Below the pieces are notes generated by a model, which ran no database searches, was not told the origin of the DNA, and saw only the letters and a list, made by a program, of their open reading frames with translations. A stretch of 64,000 nt of DNA from Actinopolymorpha pittospori (lineage in GTDB: Bacteria > Actinomycetota > Actinomycetes > Propionibacteriales > Actinopolymorphaceae): assembly GCF_014873875.1 (NCBI RefSeq), contig NZ_JADBEM010000001.1, positions 4,588,001 to 4,652,000 of the forward strand, in the 5' to 3' direction. The translations under genes and the position numbers were made by a program. Positions 17,910 through 25,576 of the stretch are shown here, in pieces. Position 1 is the stretch's first letter. Every line of letters begins with the position of its first letter.

Positions 17910-19133
17910 TTGTCCAAGATCACCGTGAAGAACCCGGTCGTCGAGCTTGACGGCGACGAGATGACCAGGGTCATCTGGAAGGAGATCAAGGAGCAGCTGG
18001 TGCTGCCCTATCTCGACCTCCAGCTCGACTACTACGACCTCGGCATCGAGCACCGGGACGCGACCGACGACCAGGTCACCGTCGATGCCGCCAACGCCAT
18101 CAAGCGGCACGGCGTCGGCGTCAAGTGCGCCACGATCACGCCGGACGAGGCGCGCGTCGAGGAGTTCGGCCTGAAGAAGATGTGGCGGTCGCCGAACGGC
18201 ACGATCCGCAACATCCTCGGCGGTGTGGTCTTCCGCGAGCCGATCATCATCAGCAACGTGCCTCGCCTGGTGCCTGGCTGGACGAAGCCGATCATCATCG
18301 GCCGTCACGCGCACGGCGACCAGTACAAGGCGACCGACTTCGTGGTTCCCGGCCCGGGCAAGCTCACCGTCACCTACACCCCCACCGACGGCAGCGCCCC
18401 GATGGAGTTCGAGGTCGCGGAGTACCCCGCCGGCGGCGTCGCGATGGCGATGTACAACTTCGACGACTCGATCCGGGACTTCGCCCGCGCCTCGCTCAAC
18501 TACGGTCTGCAGCGCGGCTACCCGGTCTACCTCTCGACGAAGAACACCATCCTCAAGGCCTACGACGGTCGCTTCAAGGACCTGTTCGCCGAGGTGTTCG
18601 AGTCGGAGTTCAAGGGCAAGTTCGAAGAGGCCGGCATCACCTACGAGCACCGGCTGATCGACGACATGGTGGCCCAGGCCCTGAAGTGGGAGGGCGGCTT
18701 CGTCTGGGCGGCCAAGAACTACGACGGTGACGTCCAGTCCGACACCGTGGCCCAGGGCTTCGGCTCGCTCGGCCTGATGACGAGCGTGCTGCTGACGCCG
18801 GACGGCCAGACCGTCGAGGCCGAGGCGGCGCACGGCACCGTGACGCGGCACTACCGGCAGTGGCAGAAGGGCCAGAAGACCTCCACCAACCCGATCGCGT
18901 CGATCTTCGCCTGGACGCGGGGGCTGGCACACCGGGGTCACCTGGACGGCACGCCGGAGGTGACGGCGTTCGCGCAGACGCTGGAGCAGGCCTGCATCGA
19001 CACCGTCGAGAGCGGCAAGATGACCAAGGACCTCGCGCTCCTGGTCGGCGGCGACACCGAGTGGCTCACGACCGACGAGTTCTTGGGCGCCCTCGCGGAG
19101 ACCCTCGCCGCGAAGGTGAAGGCGGCCAACTGA
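17910..19133 (+). CDS. icd: NADP-dependent isocitrate dehydrogenase (dimeric, eukaryote-like type)
   Basis: 407 aa; it oxidises isocitrate to 2-oxoglutarate + CO2. Motifs of the subfamily II (homodimeric) enzyme are intact: VVELDGDEMTRVIW, KMWRSPNGTIRN (substrate Ser/Asn/Arg), GRHAHGDQYKATD, ENMVAQ-like DDMVAQALKW and the metal Asp pair in NYDGDVQSD, then AAHGTVTRHY for cofactor binding. Start is TTG 17910, with GGAGGAG 6 nt before it, and the protein then begins SKITVKNPVVELDG as in homologues. The frame is open 261 bp further upstream, over the end of mdh, without meaning. Confidence 0.96.
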   Translation: MSKITVKNPVVELDGDEMTRVIWKEIKEQLVLPYLDLQLDYYDLGIEHRDATDDQVTVDAANAIKRHGVGVKCATITPDEARVEEFGLKKMWRSPNGTIRNILGGVVFREPIIISNVPRLVPGWTKPIIIGRHAHGDQYKATDFVVPGPGKLTVTYTPTDGSAPMEFEVAEYPAGGVAMAMYNFDDSIRDFARASLNYGLQRGYPVYLSTKNTILKAYDGRFKDLFAEVFESEFKGKFEEAGITYEHRLIDDMVAQALKWEGGFVWAAKNYDGDVQSDTVAQGFGSLGLMTSVLLTPDGQTVEAEAAHGTVTRHYRQWQKGQKTSTNPIASIFAWTRGLAHRGHLDGTPEVTAFAQTLEQACIDTVESGKMTKDLALLVGGDTEWLTTDEFLGALAETLAAKVKAAN

Positions 19134-19182
19134 GGCACCGCCCAGGGGCGCCGACGTAGCCGCGCCTCCGTTCCACTCTCAC

Positions 19183-19217
19183 GTCACCCACCTGGTTCTC
19201 CGGACCAGGTGGGTGAC
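19183..19217. terminator. Bidirectional terminator between icd and the sulfatase gene
   Basis: A perfect 14-bp stem (19183-19196 with 19204-19217) surrounds a 7-nt loop (TCTCCGG), between convergent genes: 49 bp after icd and 19 bp after the sulfatase stop. Confidence 0.8.
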
Positions 19218-19236
19218 GCCGTTTCGGGCGCCAGCC

Positions 19237-20670
19237 TCAGCGGGGGAGGAGGGTGAGTGGCGGCTGGGCGGGTACCAGCAGGCCGTTCTTGACGTACCCC
19301 TCGGGTCGCCCGCGCAGTTCCTCGACGAGGGTCCGCCGCCAGCGGTGGAGATCGTCGGCGTACGACGGGTCGTCGGATCGGTCGCGCAACTCCTGCGGGT
19401 CCACGGCCAGGTCGAACAACTGCTCCCGGCCCGGACCGGACTGCCAGACGTACTTCTGCCGGCCGTCGGTGAGCCACTGCAGGGACTGGCCGAGCAGCGC
19501 GTGCTCGCCGTGCAGGTACGGACGCCAGTCGGTCGGCCGCTCGTCCCGCGCCAGGCCGAGCAGGCTGCGGCCCTCCACCGTGTCCGGGATGTCCAGGCCG
19601 GCGCAGTCGAGCAGCGTCGGCATCACGTCGCGGAGTTCGACGACCTCCTCCCGGCGGACGCCCCGTCCGGTCCCTGGCCCGGCGAGCAGGAAGGGGATGC
19701 GCGCCGACCCCTCGTACGGGAAGCCCTTCCGGAAGAGGTGGTGGTCGCCGAGCATCTCGCCGTGGTCGGAGACGAAGCAGACGTAGGTGTCCTTGTCGAG
19801 TTCGAACTCCGCGAGCGCCTCGAGGAAGCGGTTGATCTGCAGGTCGATGTGCGCCATGTGCCCGTAGTAGCCGGCCCTGGCCCGTTGCAGGACGTGCGGC
19901 GGGAACTGGGCGACGAAGGCGTCGTGGCGGTGGTCCTCGCGGTGGTCGGCGTACTGCTCCCACCAGTCGCCCACCGGCGGCTCGTACGGCGGCGCGTGGA
20001 GGTACTGCTCGAACGCCCAAGCCGGCGGGTCGAACGGCGGGTGCGGCCGGTGGAACGACAGGTAGAGGAAGAACGGCGCGGTCGGGTCGCGCCGGTACAG
20101 CCAGGAGATCGCCTGGGTGCCGATCCACGTGGTCGGGTGCAGGGCCTCGTCCTTGTCCCAGGGCCGGGCGACGTAGGAGTTGCAGTTGACGCCGTGGTCG
20201 AAGTAGTCCGAGACCGCGCTCTGGCCGGCCTGCTCCCGTAGCCAGGGAACGTAGTCGTCGTAGCTCTCGACCGGGCGGGACCGGCGCCGGCCGTAGTGCA
20301 TGTAGCCGTCGTGCAGGATCACGTCGTCGAACCCGAGCCGGGCCCGGGTCGGCGTGTAGTGCATCTTGCCGATCGCCTGCGTCTGGTACCCGTTGCGGCG
20401 GAACTCGCCGGGCAGGGTCGTGTCGACGTCGAACTCCACCCCGTCCTGGTAGCCGACCCGGCGATGGGTCCGCTGGGACAGGCCGGTCATCAGCGCCATC
20501 CGGGCGGGCACACAGGTCGGGGTCGCGGAGTACGCGCGGGGAAAACGCGCGCCACGCAGCGCGAGTGCGTCGAGGTGTGGGGTGTGCAGAACGGGATGCC
20601 CCTCGATCGACAGGCAGTCACCGCGCCACTGGTCGACGCAGATCAGAACGACGTTGGGTCGATCGCTCAT
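19237..20670 (-). CDS. Type I (formylglycine) sulfatase, cytoplasmic
   Basis: 477 aa sulfatase of the alkaline-phosphatase superfamily. The metal site starts NVVLICVDQ, and the formylglycine motif CxPxR is present as C53-V-P-A-R57. Later metal and sulfate residues are in GKMHY, SFHRPHPPF and VSDHGEMLGDH, and the mid-protein GHMAHID helix is typical. There is no signal peptide, so it should act inside the cell on an imported sulfate ester. The C53 motif requires the formylglycine-generating enzyme encoded 1.8 kb upstream on the same strand. ATG 20670 is preceded by AGGAG. It is the last gene of the minus-strand sugar locus; the substrate cannot be read from sequence. Confidence 0.92.
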   Translation of the reverse strand: MSDRPNVVLICVDQWRGDCLSIEGHPVLHTPHLDALALRGARFPRAYSATPTCVPARMALMTGLSQRTHRRVGYQDGVEFDVDTTLPGEFRRNGYQTQAIGKMHYTPTRARLGFDDVILHDGYMHYGRRRSRPVESYDDYVPWLREQAGQSAVSDYFDHGVNCNSYVARPWDKDEALHPTTWIGTQAISWLYRRDPTAPFFLYLSFHRPHPPFDPPAWAFEQYLHAPPYEPPVGDWWEQYADHREDHRHDAFVAQFPPHVLQRARAGYYGHMAHIDLQINRFLEALAEFELDKDTYVCFVSDHGEMLGDHHLFRKGFPYEGSARIPFLLAGPGTGRGVRREEVVELRDVMPTLLDCAGLDIPDTVEGRSLLGLARDERPTDWRPYLHGEHALLGQSLQWLTDGRQKYVWQSGPGREQLFDLAVDPQELRDRSDDPSYADDLHRWRRTLVEELRGRPEGYVKNGLLVPAQPPLTLLPR

Positions 20671-20703
20671 GCGGGTCTCCTCGCGAAGGTACGGCGGGTA
20701 CAG

Positions 20704-20739
20704 CGAACGCGGCGAACGCGGCGAACGCGGCGAACGCGG
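20704..20739 (-). repeat. 9-bp tandem repeat, four copies, in the sulfatase leader
   Basis: Four perfect copies of CCGCGTTCG (minus-strand sense) lie 34-69 bp before the sulfatase start, between the ribosome binding site and the long inverted repeat. Repeat number could vary. Confidence 0.8.
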
Positions 20740-20741
20740 CC

Positions 20742-20818
20742 GACCTCGACGGACTCCACACCGCGGCACGCGGGCCGCGGGGGCGTCCCGCGCTCCCCAC
20801 GGGGAGTCCGTCGAGGTC
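20742..20818 (-). promoter_or_regulatory. Long inverted repeat with nested hairpin between enolase-family and sulfatase genes
   Basis: The 16-bp arms 20742-20757 and 20803-20818 are perfectly complementary and 45 nt apart. Between them CCGCGGC/GCCGCGG (20761-20780) can form an inner hairpin. It begins 9 bp after the enolase-family stop codon. It may be a terminator, an attenuator lowering sulfatase expression, or a protein site. Confidence 0.6.
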
Positions 20819-20826
20819 TCTGCTGC

Positions 20827-21921
20827 TCAGCCGACGGTCGAGACCTCGCGGTGGGCGTCGCGGAGGAACTCCGGCGTGATCTCGACTCCCCAGCCAGGCG
20901 CCTGGGAGACGCGGACGCCGCCGTCCACGACCCGGAGTTCGGGCTCGAAGACACCGTGGGTCCACGGCGTGTCCTCGATGCTCCACTCGTGGTACTGGTG
21001 GCAGGCCGGCATCGACGCGGCGAGGTGCAGGGTGAACAGCTGCAGCATCGAGACGTTCGCGCAGTGCGGCGTACACGGGATGCCGGCGTCCTCGGCCATC
21101 CGCGCGACCCGGCGGGCACGGGCGACGCCACCCAGGTAGCCGATGTCGGGCTGGACGATGTCGACGGCGTGCATCTCGATCATCCGGCGGAACTGCGGCA
21201 GCGAGTTGTCCTGCTCACCGCCCGCGACCGGGATGTCGAGCGCGGCCGCGACCTGCGCGGTGTTCTCGATCAGCGGGTAGGGGCAGGGCTCCTCGAAGTG
21301 GGAGTAGCGGTTGTCCTCGAGGATCCGGCCCACCCGGATCGCCCGCGAGACCGTGAACCCGCTGTTGGCGTCGGCGTGGATGTCGAACTCGTCACCCATG
21401 GCGGAGCGGAGGTACGGGATGATCTTCTCGGTCCGTCCCGGCCAGGCGTCCCGGTCACGTGCCATCACGTCACCGATCCGGATCTTCGCGCAGCGGAACC
21501 CGTGCTCCTCCCGAAGCCGCTGCAGGCGCTCCGCCTCGTCCTCGGGGGTGATCTTGCGGCTCATGCTCGACGCGTACATCGGAACGAAGTCGCGCACCTG
21601 GCCGCCGAGCAGCTTGTAGACCGGCTGCCCGGTCGCCTTGCCGAGCAGGTCCCACAGCGCGGTGTCGATCCCACAGAGCGCGCGGTAGAGGAACGAGCTC
21701 GGGAACTTGTACTCCCCGCGCTCGCAGCGCTCGACCAGGGCCTCGAGGTCCCAGGGGTCCTGGCCGAGGAAGTAGGGCGCCGCCATCTCGTGCAGGGCGC
21801 GAACGGCGAGTCCAGCTCGGTAGGGCGCGGTCTGGCCGATCCCCTCCACACCGTCGTCGGTCCGGATCCGTACGATCGCGAACTGGTCGGCGAGGAACGT
21901 TTCGATGCTTTCGATCTTCAT
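20827..21921 (-). CDS. Enolase-superfamily (mandelate racemase subgroup) acid-sugar dehydratase
   Basis: 364 aa. The capping domain starts KIESIETFLADQFAIVRI, and the barrel carries a KxR acid/base motif (CAKIRIGD), metal ligands in DANSGF, FEEPCP and GGEQD, and the Asp/His dyad (QPDIGYLGG, TPHCANVS) of the mandelate racemase subgroup. Members usually remove water from sugar acids such as galactonate, fuconate or gluconate; which one is not visible. The setting beside galactose genes makes a galactonate-like acid a fair guess only. ATG 21921 follows GGAGAGG. Upstream lies a decayed gene, then FGE and galKET on the same strand. Confidence 0.85.
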   Translation of the reverse strand: MKIESIETFLADQFAIVRIRTDDGVEGIGQTAPYRAGLAVRALHEMAAPYFLGQDPWDLEALVERCERGEYKFPSSFLYRALCGIDTALWDLLGKATGQPVYKLLGGQVRDFVPMYASSMSRKITPEDEAERLQRLREEHGFRCAKIRIGDVMARDRDAWPGRTEKIIPYLRSAMGDEFDIHADANSGFTVSRAIRVGRILEDNRYSHFEEPCPYPLIENTAQVAAALDIPVAGGEQDNSLPQFRRMIEMHAVDIVQPDIGYLGGVARARRVARMAEDAGIPCTPHCANVSMLQLFTLHLAASMPACHQYHEWSIEDTPWTHGVFEPELRVVDGGVRVSQAPGWGVEITPEFLRDAHREVSTVG

Positions 21922-22085
21922 CGGTGGTTCGGCCTCTCCTTTGGCACTCGTTGTGGGCAGGCCGTGGCACGTCCGTGGCCTGCCGGACCCGTCCATTCGA
22001 GCGGTACGCCGGGGCCACCGGGAAGGGTGACGTCCCCTTCAGGACGGCCAACCCCGGCGTCGGGTGGCGCACGGCGGCTCGGCCC

Positions 22086-22420
22086 TCAGTGCTGCCCGGG
22101 CTCCGCGTCGAACGGGCAGCCGGCGAGCTCCCAGCCTGGGTCGAGGGCGATGCCGAGCGTGGCCAGGACGTGCGGGTGGATGTCGGGCCTGTGCTGGCCA
22201 GGCGGGCGGGTCGGTCGGCACGGTACTCCGGCCGGCGCCGGGTTCGTGGGCGACGATGTCGGGTCCGCCGAAGTAGACGAACGCGGCGGCCACGTCCTCC
22301 CGCGCCAGCACCTTCACGGCGTCGGCGGTGATCAGCTCCTCGGCGTTCTCCCACGCGCCCAGGTCGTGGTCCGGGTCCCGGAGCGGGACGTACCCACCGC
22401 CGAGGAAGACGGGCGCGCCC
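22086..22420 (-). pseudogene. Remnant of an alkaline-phosphatase-superfamily (nucleotide pyrophosphatase/phosphodiesterase-like) gene
   Basis: In the 530-bp gap between FGE and the enolase-family gene, one frame carries FVYFGGPDIVAHEPGAG, a typical metal-site segment (D..H) of type I phosphodiesterase/alkaline phosphatase proteins, preceded by TADAVKVLAREDVAA. After about 22205 the homology resumes in another frame as PDIHPHVLATLGIALDPGWE and runs to a TGA at 22086, the usual C-terminus. The N-terminal half, with the nucleophile, and about 70-100 internal residues are gone. It is a decayed gene rather than an intact short one. The remaining part up to 21922 shows nothing. Confidence 0.6.
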
Positions 22421-22451
22421 GTCCGGCATGGGTGCTCCCTGGTGGCCTCGG

Positions 22452-23462
22452 TCAGGGGAGGTCGGCGGCGCAGCGGAAGCCGAGGTTGCCGCTGGCGCTG
22501 TCCGGTGTGTTGCTGGTGCGGGCGGCGACGCGGTAGCGGTTGCAGTAGGACTCGTGGCACAGGTAGCTCCCGCCCCGCATGACCCGGGTGTCGCCGTCGG
22601 GAGGTCCGAGCGGGTCGACCCGCGTCTCCGGCCGGTCGGCCGCGTGCCAGGTGGTGCTCCACCGGTCGGCGCACCACTCCCACACGTTGCCCGCCACCTC
22701 GTACAGTCCGAACCCGTTGGGCGCGAAGGACTTCACCGGTGCCGTTCCGATGTGGCCGTCCTCGGTGGTGTTGACGCGCGGGAACTGTCCCTGCCAGATG
22801 TTGCAGCGCCAACGTCCGCGCGGGGTGAGGTCGTCGCCCCAGGCGTACTTCGCCCGAGCCAGGCCACCACGCGCGGCTCGTTCCCACTCGGCCTCGGTCG
22901 GCAGGCGCTTGCCGGCCCAGCGGGCGTAGGCGTAGGCGTCCCGCCAGGACACGTGGACGACCGGGTGCTGCGGTCGGGTGCTGATGTCGCTGCCCGGGCC
23001 TTCCGGCGTACGCCAGGTCGCGCCGGTGACGGCGAGCCACCACGGCGCACCCGGCACGCTCGCGTCCATGACGTGGCGGCGTTGCCGCGGCCCGACGAAC
23101 AGGTGGAAGACGAACGACCAGTCGAAGCGCTCGGCGTCGGTGACGTACCCGGTGGCCTTGACGAACGCCCCGAACTGCCGGTTGGTGACGGCTGTCTCGT
23201 CGAGGAGGTAACCCGAGACCCGGACCGGGCGGACCGGGCCCTCACCGTCGTCGGGGAAGGCGTCGGGGTCGGCGCCCCCCATGAGGAACTCACCCGCGGG
23301 GATGGCGACCATGCCGCGGGCGACCTGACGAGGGTCACCCGCGGGCACCTGGAACGCCAGCGCCGCGTCGAGGTCGGCGGTCGGGTCGGGGTTCGGCTCC
23401 GTCCCGGACGTCGAGGACGTGGACGTGTCCTGGCCGGCGGAGGGGCTGCAGCAGCTCGACAT
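22452..23462 (-). CDS. Formylglycine-generating enzyme (sulfatase activator)
   Basis: 336 aa SUMF1/FGE-fold protein. It oxidises the Cys of CxPxR in sulfatases to formylglycine using O2 and copper. FGE features are clear: MVAIPAGEFLMGG start, LPTEAEWERAARGG, GNVWEWCAD, RGGSYLCHESYCNRYR and GNLGFRC. The two active-site cysteines are C302 and C307, five residues apart as in the Streptomyces enzyme, which separates true FGE from the many FGE-like proteins without them. An N-terminal MSSCC segment of unknown role is present; no signal peptide. It starts 15 bp after galK stops, so it is the fourth gene of the galT-galE-galK transcript. Its obvious client is the sulfatase at 19237-20670. Confidence 0.93.
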   Translation of the reverse strand: MSSCCSPSAGQDTSTSSTSGTEPNPDPTADLDAALAFQVPAGDPRQVARGMVAIPAGEFLMGGADPDAFPDDGEGPVRPVRVSGYLLDETAVTNRQFGAFVKATGYVTDAERFDWSFVFHLFVGPRQRRHVMDASVPGAPWWLAVTGATWRTPEGPGSDISTRPQHPVVHVSWRDAYAYARWAGKRLPTEAEWERAARGGLARAKYAWGDDLTPRGRWRCNIWQGQFPRVNTTEDGHIGTAPVKSFAPNGFGLYEVAGNVWEWCADRWSTTWHAADRPETRVDPLGPPDGDTRVMRGGSYLCHESYCNRYRVAARTSNTPDSASGNLGFRCAADLP

Positions 23463-23477
23463 GGGCGAATCGCGGCC

Positions 23478-24617
23478 TCAGGTGATCCGACGGGCGCCGG
23501 CGGAGGGCTGGGCGACGAAGGCGGCGGGTGCGCCGAACCCGGCGCCCGCGAACGCCTCGGCCACGCGGCGGGCGACCACTTCGCCCGCGTCGGCCTGGAC
23601 GAGGGCGATCACGCAACCCCCGAAGCCGCCACCGGTCATCCGAGCTCCGAGCGCGCCGGCGTCCAACGCCGCTTCGACAGCCTTGTCGAGTTCGGGCACC
23701 GTCACCTCGAAGTCGTCGCGCAACGACTCGTGGGACGCCGTGAGCAGCGGCCCGATGGTGTCGGGGCTGCCGCCGCGCAGCCGGGCCACCGTCTCCAGGA
23801 CGCGGGCGTCCTCGGTCACGACGTGCCGGACACGCTTGCGGCTCACCTCGTCGTCGAGGCGCGCCAACGCCTCCTCGAGACCGTCGGGCTCGATGTCGCG
23901 CAGCGCGGTGATGCCGAGGGCCGCGGCCGCCTCCTCGCAGGCACGCCGGCGCGCGGCGTACTCACCGTCGACGAGCTGGTGCGGTGCGCGGGTGTCGACG
24001 ACGAGCAGGGCGAGGCCGTGGGTACCGAGGTCGAACGGCACCTGCTCGGTCACCAGCGTCCGGGTGTCGAGGAAGAGGACGTGCTCCCGCTCACACAGCA
24101 GCGAGGCGGACTGGTCCATGATCCCGCAGGGCATCCCGACGAAGTCGTTCTCGGCCCGCTGGGCCAGCCGGGCCATCGCGGCCGGCTCCACGTCGAGGTC
24201 GTAGAGGTCCTTGATCGCGAGCGCCGTGGCGCACTCCAGCGCGGCGGAGGAGGACAGCCCGGCCCCCGGCGGCACGTCGCCGTCCACGAGGATGTCCAGC
24301 CCACCGACCTCGTGGCCCGCCTCCCGCAGGGACCACACCACGCCGGCGACGTAGGCGGCCCAGCCGGTCACGGACCCGGGCGCGAGTGTGTCTACCCGCG
24401 TCTCGACCCGGCCGTCGGCCTGGCGCGAGGCCATCCGGAGCAGGCCGTCCGATCGCTTCGCCACCGCCGCCACCACGCCCTGGGGCAGGGCGAGGGGGAG
24501 CACGAAGCCGTCGTTGTAGTCGGTGTGCTCGCCGATCAGATTGACCCGGCCGGGCGCGGCCCAGGTGCCGTCGGCCCGCCCGCCGAGTGTCGACTCGAAC
24601 GCCGAAAGGAGACTCAC
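23478..24617 (-). CDS. galK: Galactokinase
   Basis: 379 aa GHMP kinase that phosphorylates galactose at C1 with ATP. The galactokinase signature GRVNLIGEHTDYNDGFVLP is near the N-terminus (residues 23-41), the ATP loop is VPPGAGLSSSAALE and motif 3 is GARMTGGGFGGCVIAL. The catalytic Asp lies in CGIMDQSAS. Its start overlaps the galE stop by 4 bp (ATGA), so translation is coupled. Third gene of galT-galE-galK-FGE. Confidence 0.96.
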   Translation of the reverse strand: MSLLSAFESTLGGRADGTWAAPGRVNLIGEHTDYNDGFVLPLALPQGVVAAVAKRSDGLLRMASRQADGRVETRVDTLAPGSVTGWAAYVAGVVWSLREAGHEVGGLDILVDGDVPPGAGLSSSAALECATALAIKDLYDLDVEPAAMARLAQRAENDFVGMPCGIMDQSASLLCEREHVLFLDTRTLVTEQVPFDLGTHGLALLVVDTRAPHQLVDGEYAARRRACEEAAAALGITALRDIEPDGLEEALARLDDEVSRKRVRHVVTEDARVLETVARLRGGSPDTIGPLLTASHESLRDDFEVTVPELDKAVEAALDAGALGARMTGGGFGGCVIALVQADAGEVVARRVAEAFAGAGFGAPAAFVAQPSAGARRIT

Positions 24618-25576
24618 CGTGCCGTCCCTCCATGCTGCTGTCGATAGGCCCAGGCATCCGCGACCATCGTGGTGAGGTCGCGGCCGGGCACCCAGCCGAG
24701 TTCGGCCGCGGCCCGGTCGTACGACGCGACGAGCGAGGGTGGATCGCCCGCCCGCCGGGGCGACTCCACCACGGGGACCGGGTGGCCGGTCACCTTGCGG
24801 ACGGCCTCCAGCACCTCCTGGACCGTCGACCCCGTACCGGTGCCCAGGTTGCAGACGAGGTGCCGCCCCGGCGTCGCCTTCGCCAGGGCCCGCAGGTGGG
24901 CGTCGGCGAGGTCGACCACGTGGAGGTAGTCGCGGACGGCGGTGCCGTCGCGGGTCGGGTAGTCGGTGCCGAACACCTGCGCGTGCGGGCGCTCACCGGC
25001 CGCGACCGCGAGGAGGTTCGGGATCAGATGCGTCTCGGGGTCGTGGCGCTCGCCGTGACCCCGGTAGGCGCCTGCCACGTTGAAGTAGCGCAGGCTGACC
25101 GCGGCGAGGCCGTAGGCGCGTGCCTCACCCTCCAGCATCCGGTCGACGGACAGCTTGGAGGCGCCGTAGGGGTTCGTCGGCACCGGCGGGGTGTCCTCGG
25201 TGATCGGCATCCGGGCGGGTGCGCCGTAGGTCGCCGCAGTCGAGGAGAAGACGATCCGGCGGACCTCCGCCGCGCGCATCGCGTCGAGCAGGGCGAGCGT
25301 GCCGCCGACGTTCGTCCGCCAGTACAGGTCCGGCTTTTCCACCGACTCGCCGACGACCGACTTCGCGGCGAAGTGGAGGACGCCGTCGTAGGAGGGGTCG
25401 AGGACGTCGCCCGCCTCGTCGATCCGGCCCTCATGGAACGTCGCACCCTCCGGAACGCCGTCCCGGTGCCCCGTGGACAGGTCGTCGAGGACCGTGACCT
25501 CGTGGCCGGCCTCGAGCAGCAGAGTCGCGACGATGCCGCCGATGTAGCCGGCGCCACCGGTGACCAGGAGCTTCAT
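24614..25576 (-). CDS. galE: UDP-glucose 4-epimerase
   Basis: 320 aa extended short-chain dehydrogenase that interconverts UDP-galactose and UDP-glucose. The NAD loop is TGGAGYIGG at residues 6-14, the catalytic Ser/Tyr region reads FSSTAATYG and NPYGASK (Tyr-x-x-x-Lys), and LRYFNVAGA follows. At both ends it overlaps its neighbours by 4 bp, with galT upstream and galK downstream. The TNPYGASK motif and length fit a galactose-pathway GalE. Confidence 0.96.
   Translation of the reverse strand: MKLLVTGGAGYIGGIVATLLLEAGHEVTVLDDLSTGHRDGVPEGATFHEGRIDEAGDVLDPSYDGVLHFAAKSVVGESVEKPDLYWRTNVGGTLALLDAMRAAEVRRIVFSSTAATYGAPARMPITEDTPPVPTNPYGASKLSVDRMLEGEARAYGLAAVSLRYFNVAGAYRGHGERHDPETHLIPNLLAVAAGERPHAQVFGTDYPTRDGTAVRDYLHVVDLADAHLRALAKATPGRHLVCNLGTGTGSTVQEVLEAVRKVTGHPVPVVESPRRAGDPPSLVASYDRAAAELGWVPGRDLTTMVADAWAYRQQHGGTAR

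Noticed and set aside
19213..22536. Long plus-strand open frames (342 and 746 codons) opposite the sulfatase and dehydratase genes
   Set aside because: They are the antisense shadows of GC-rich coding DNA: composition is Val/Arg/Gly/Glu-rich without any domain, and the minus-strand frames carry clear motifs.
22452..23462. FGE-like protein of the ergothioneine (EgtB) or other non-sulfatase branch
   Set aside because: The paired cysteines five residues apart in the SYLCHESYC segment and the CNRYRVAAR block are those of true FGE, and there is no DinB domain.
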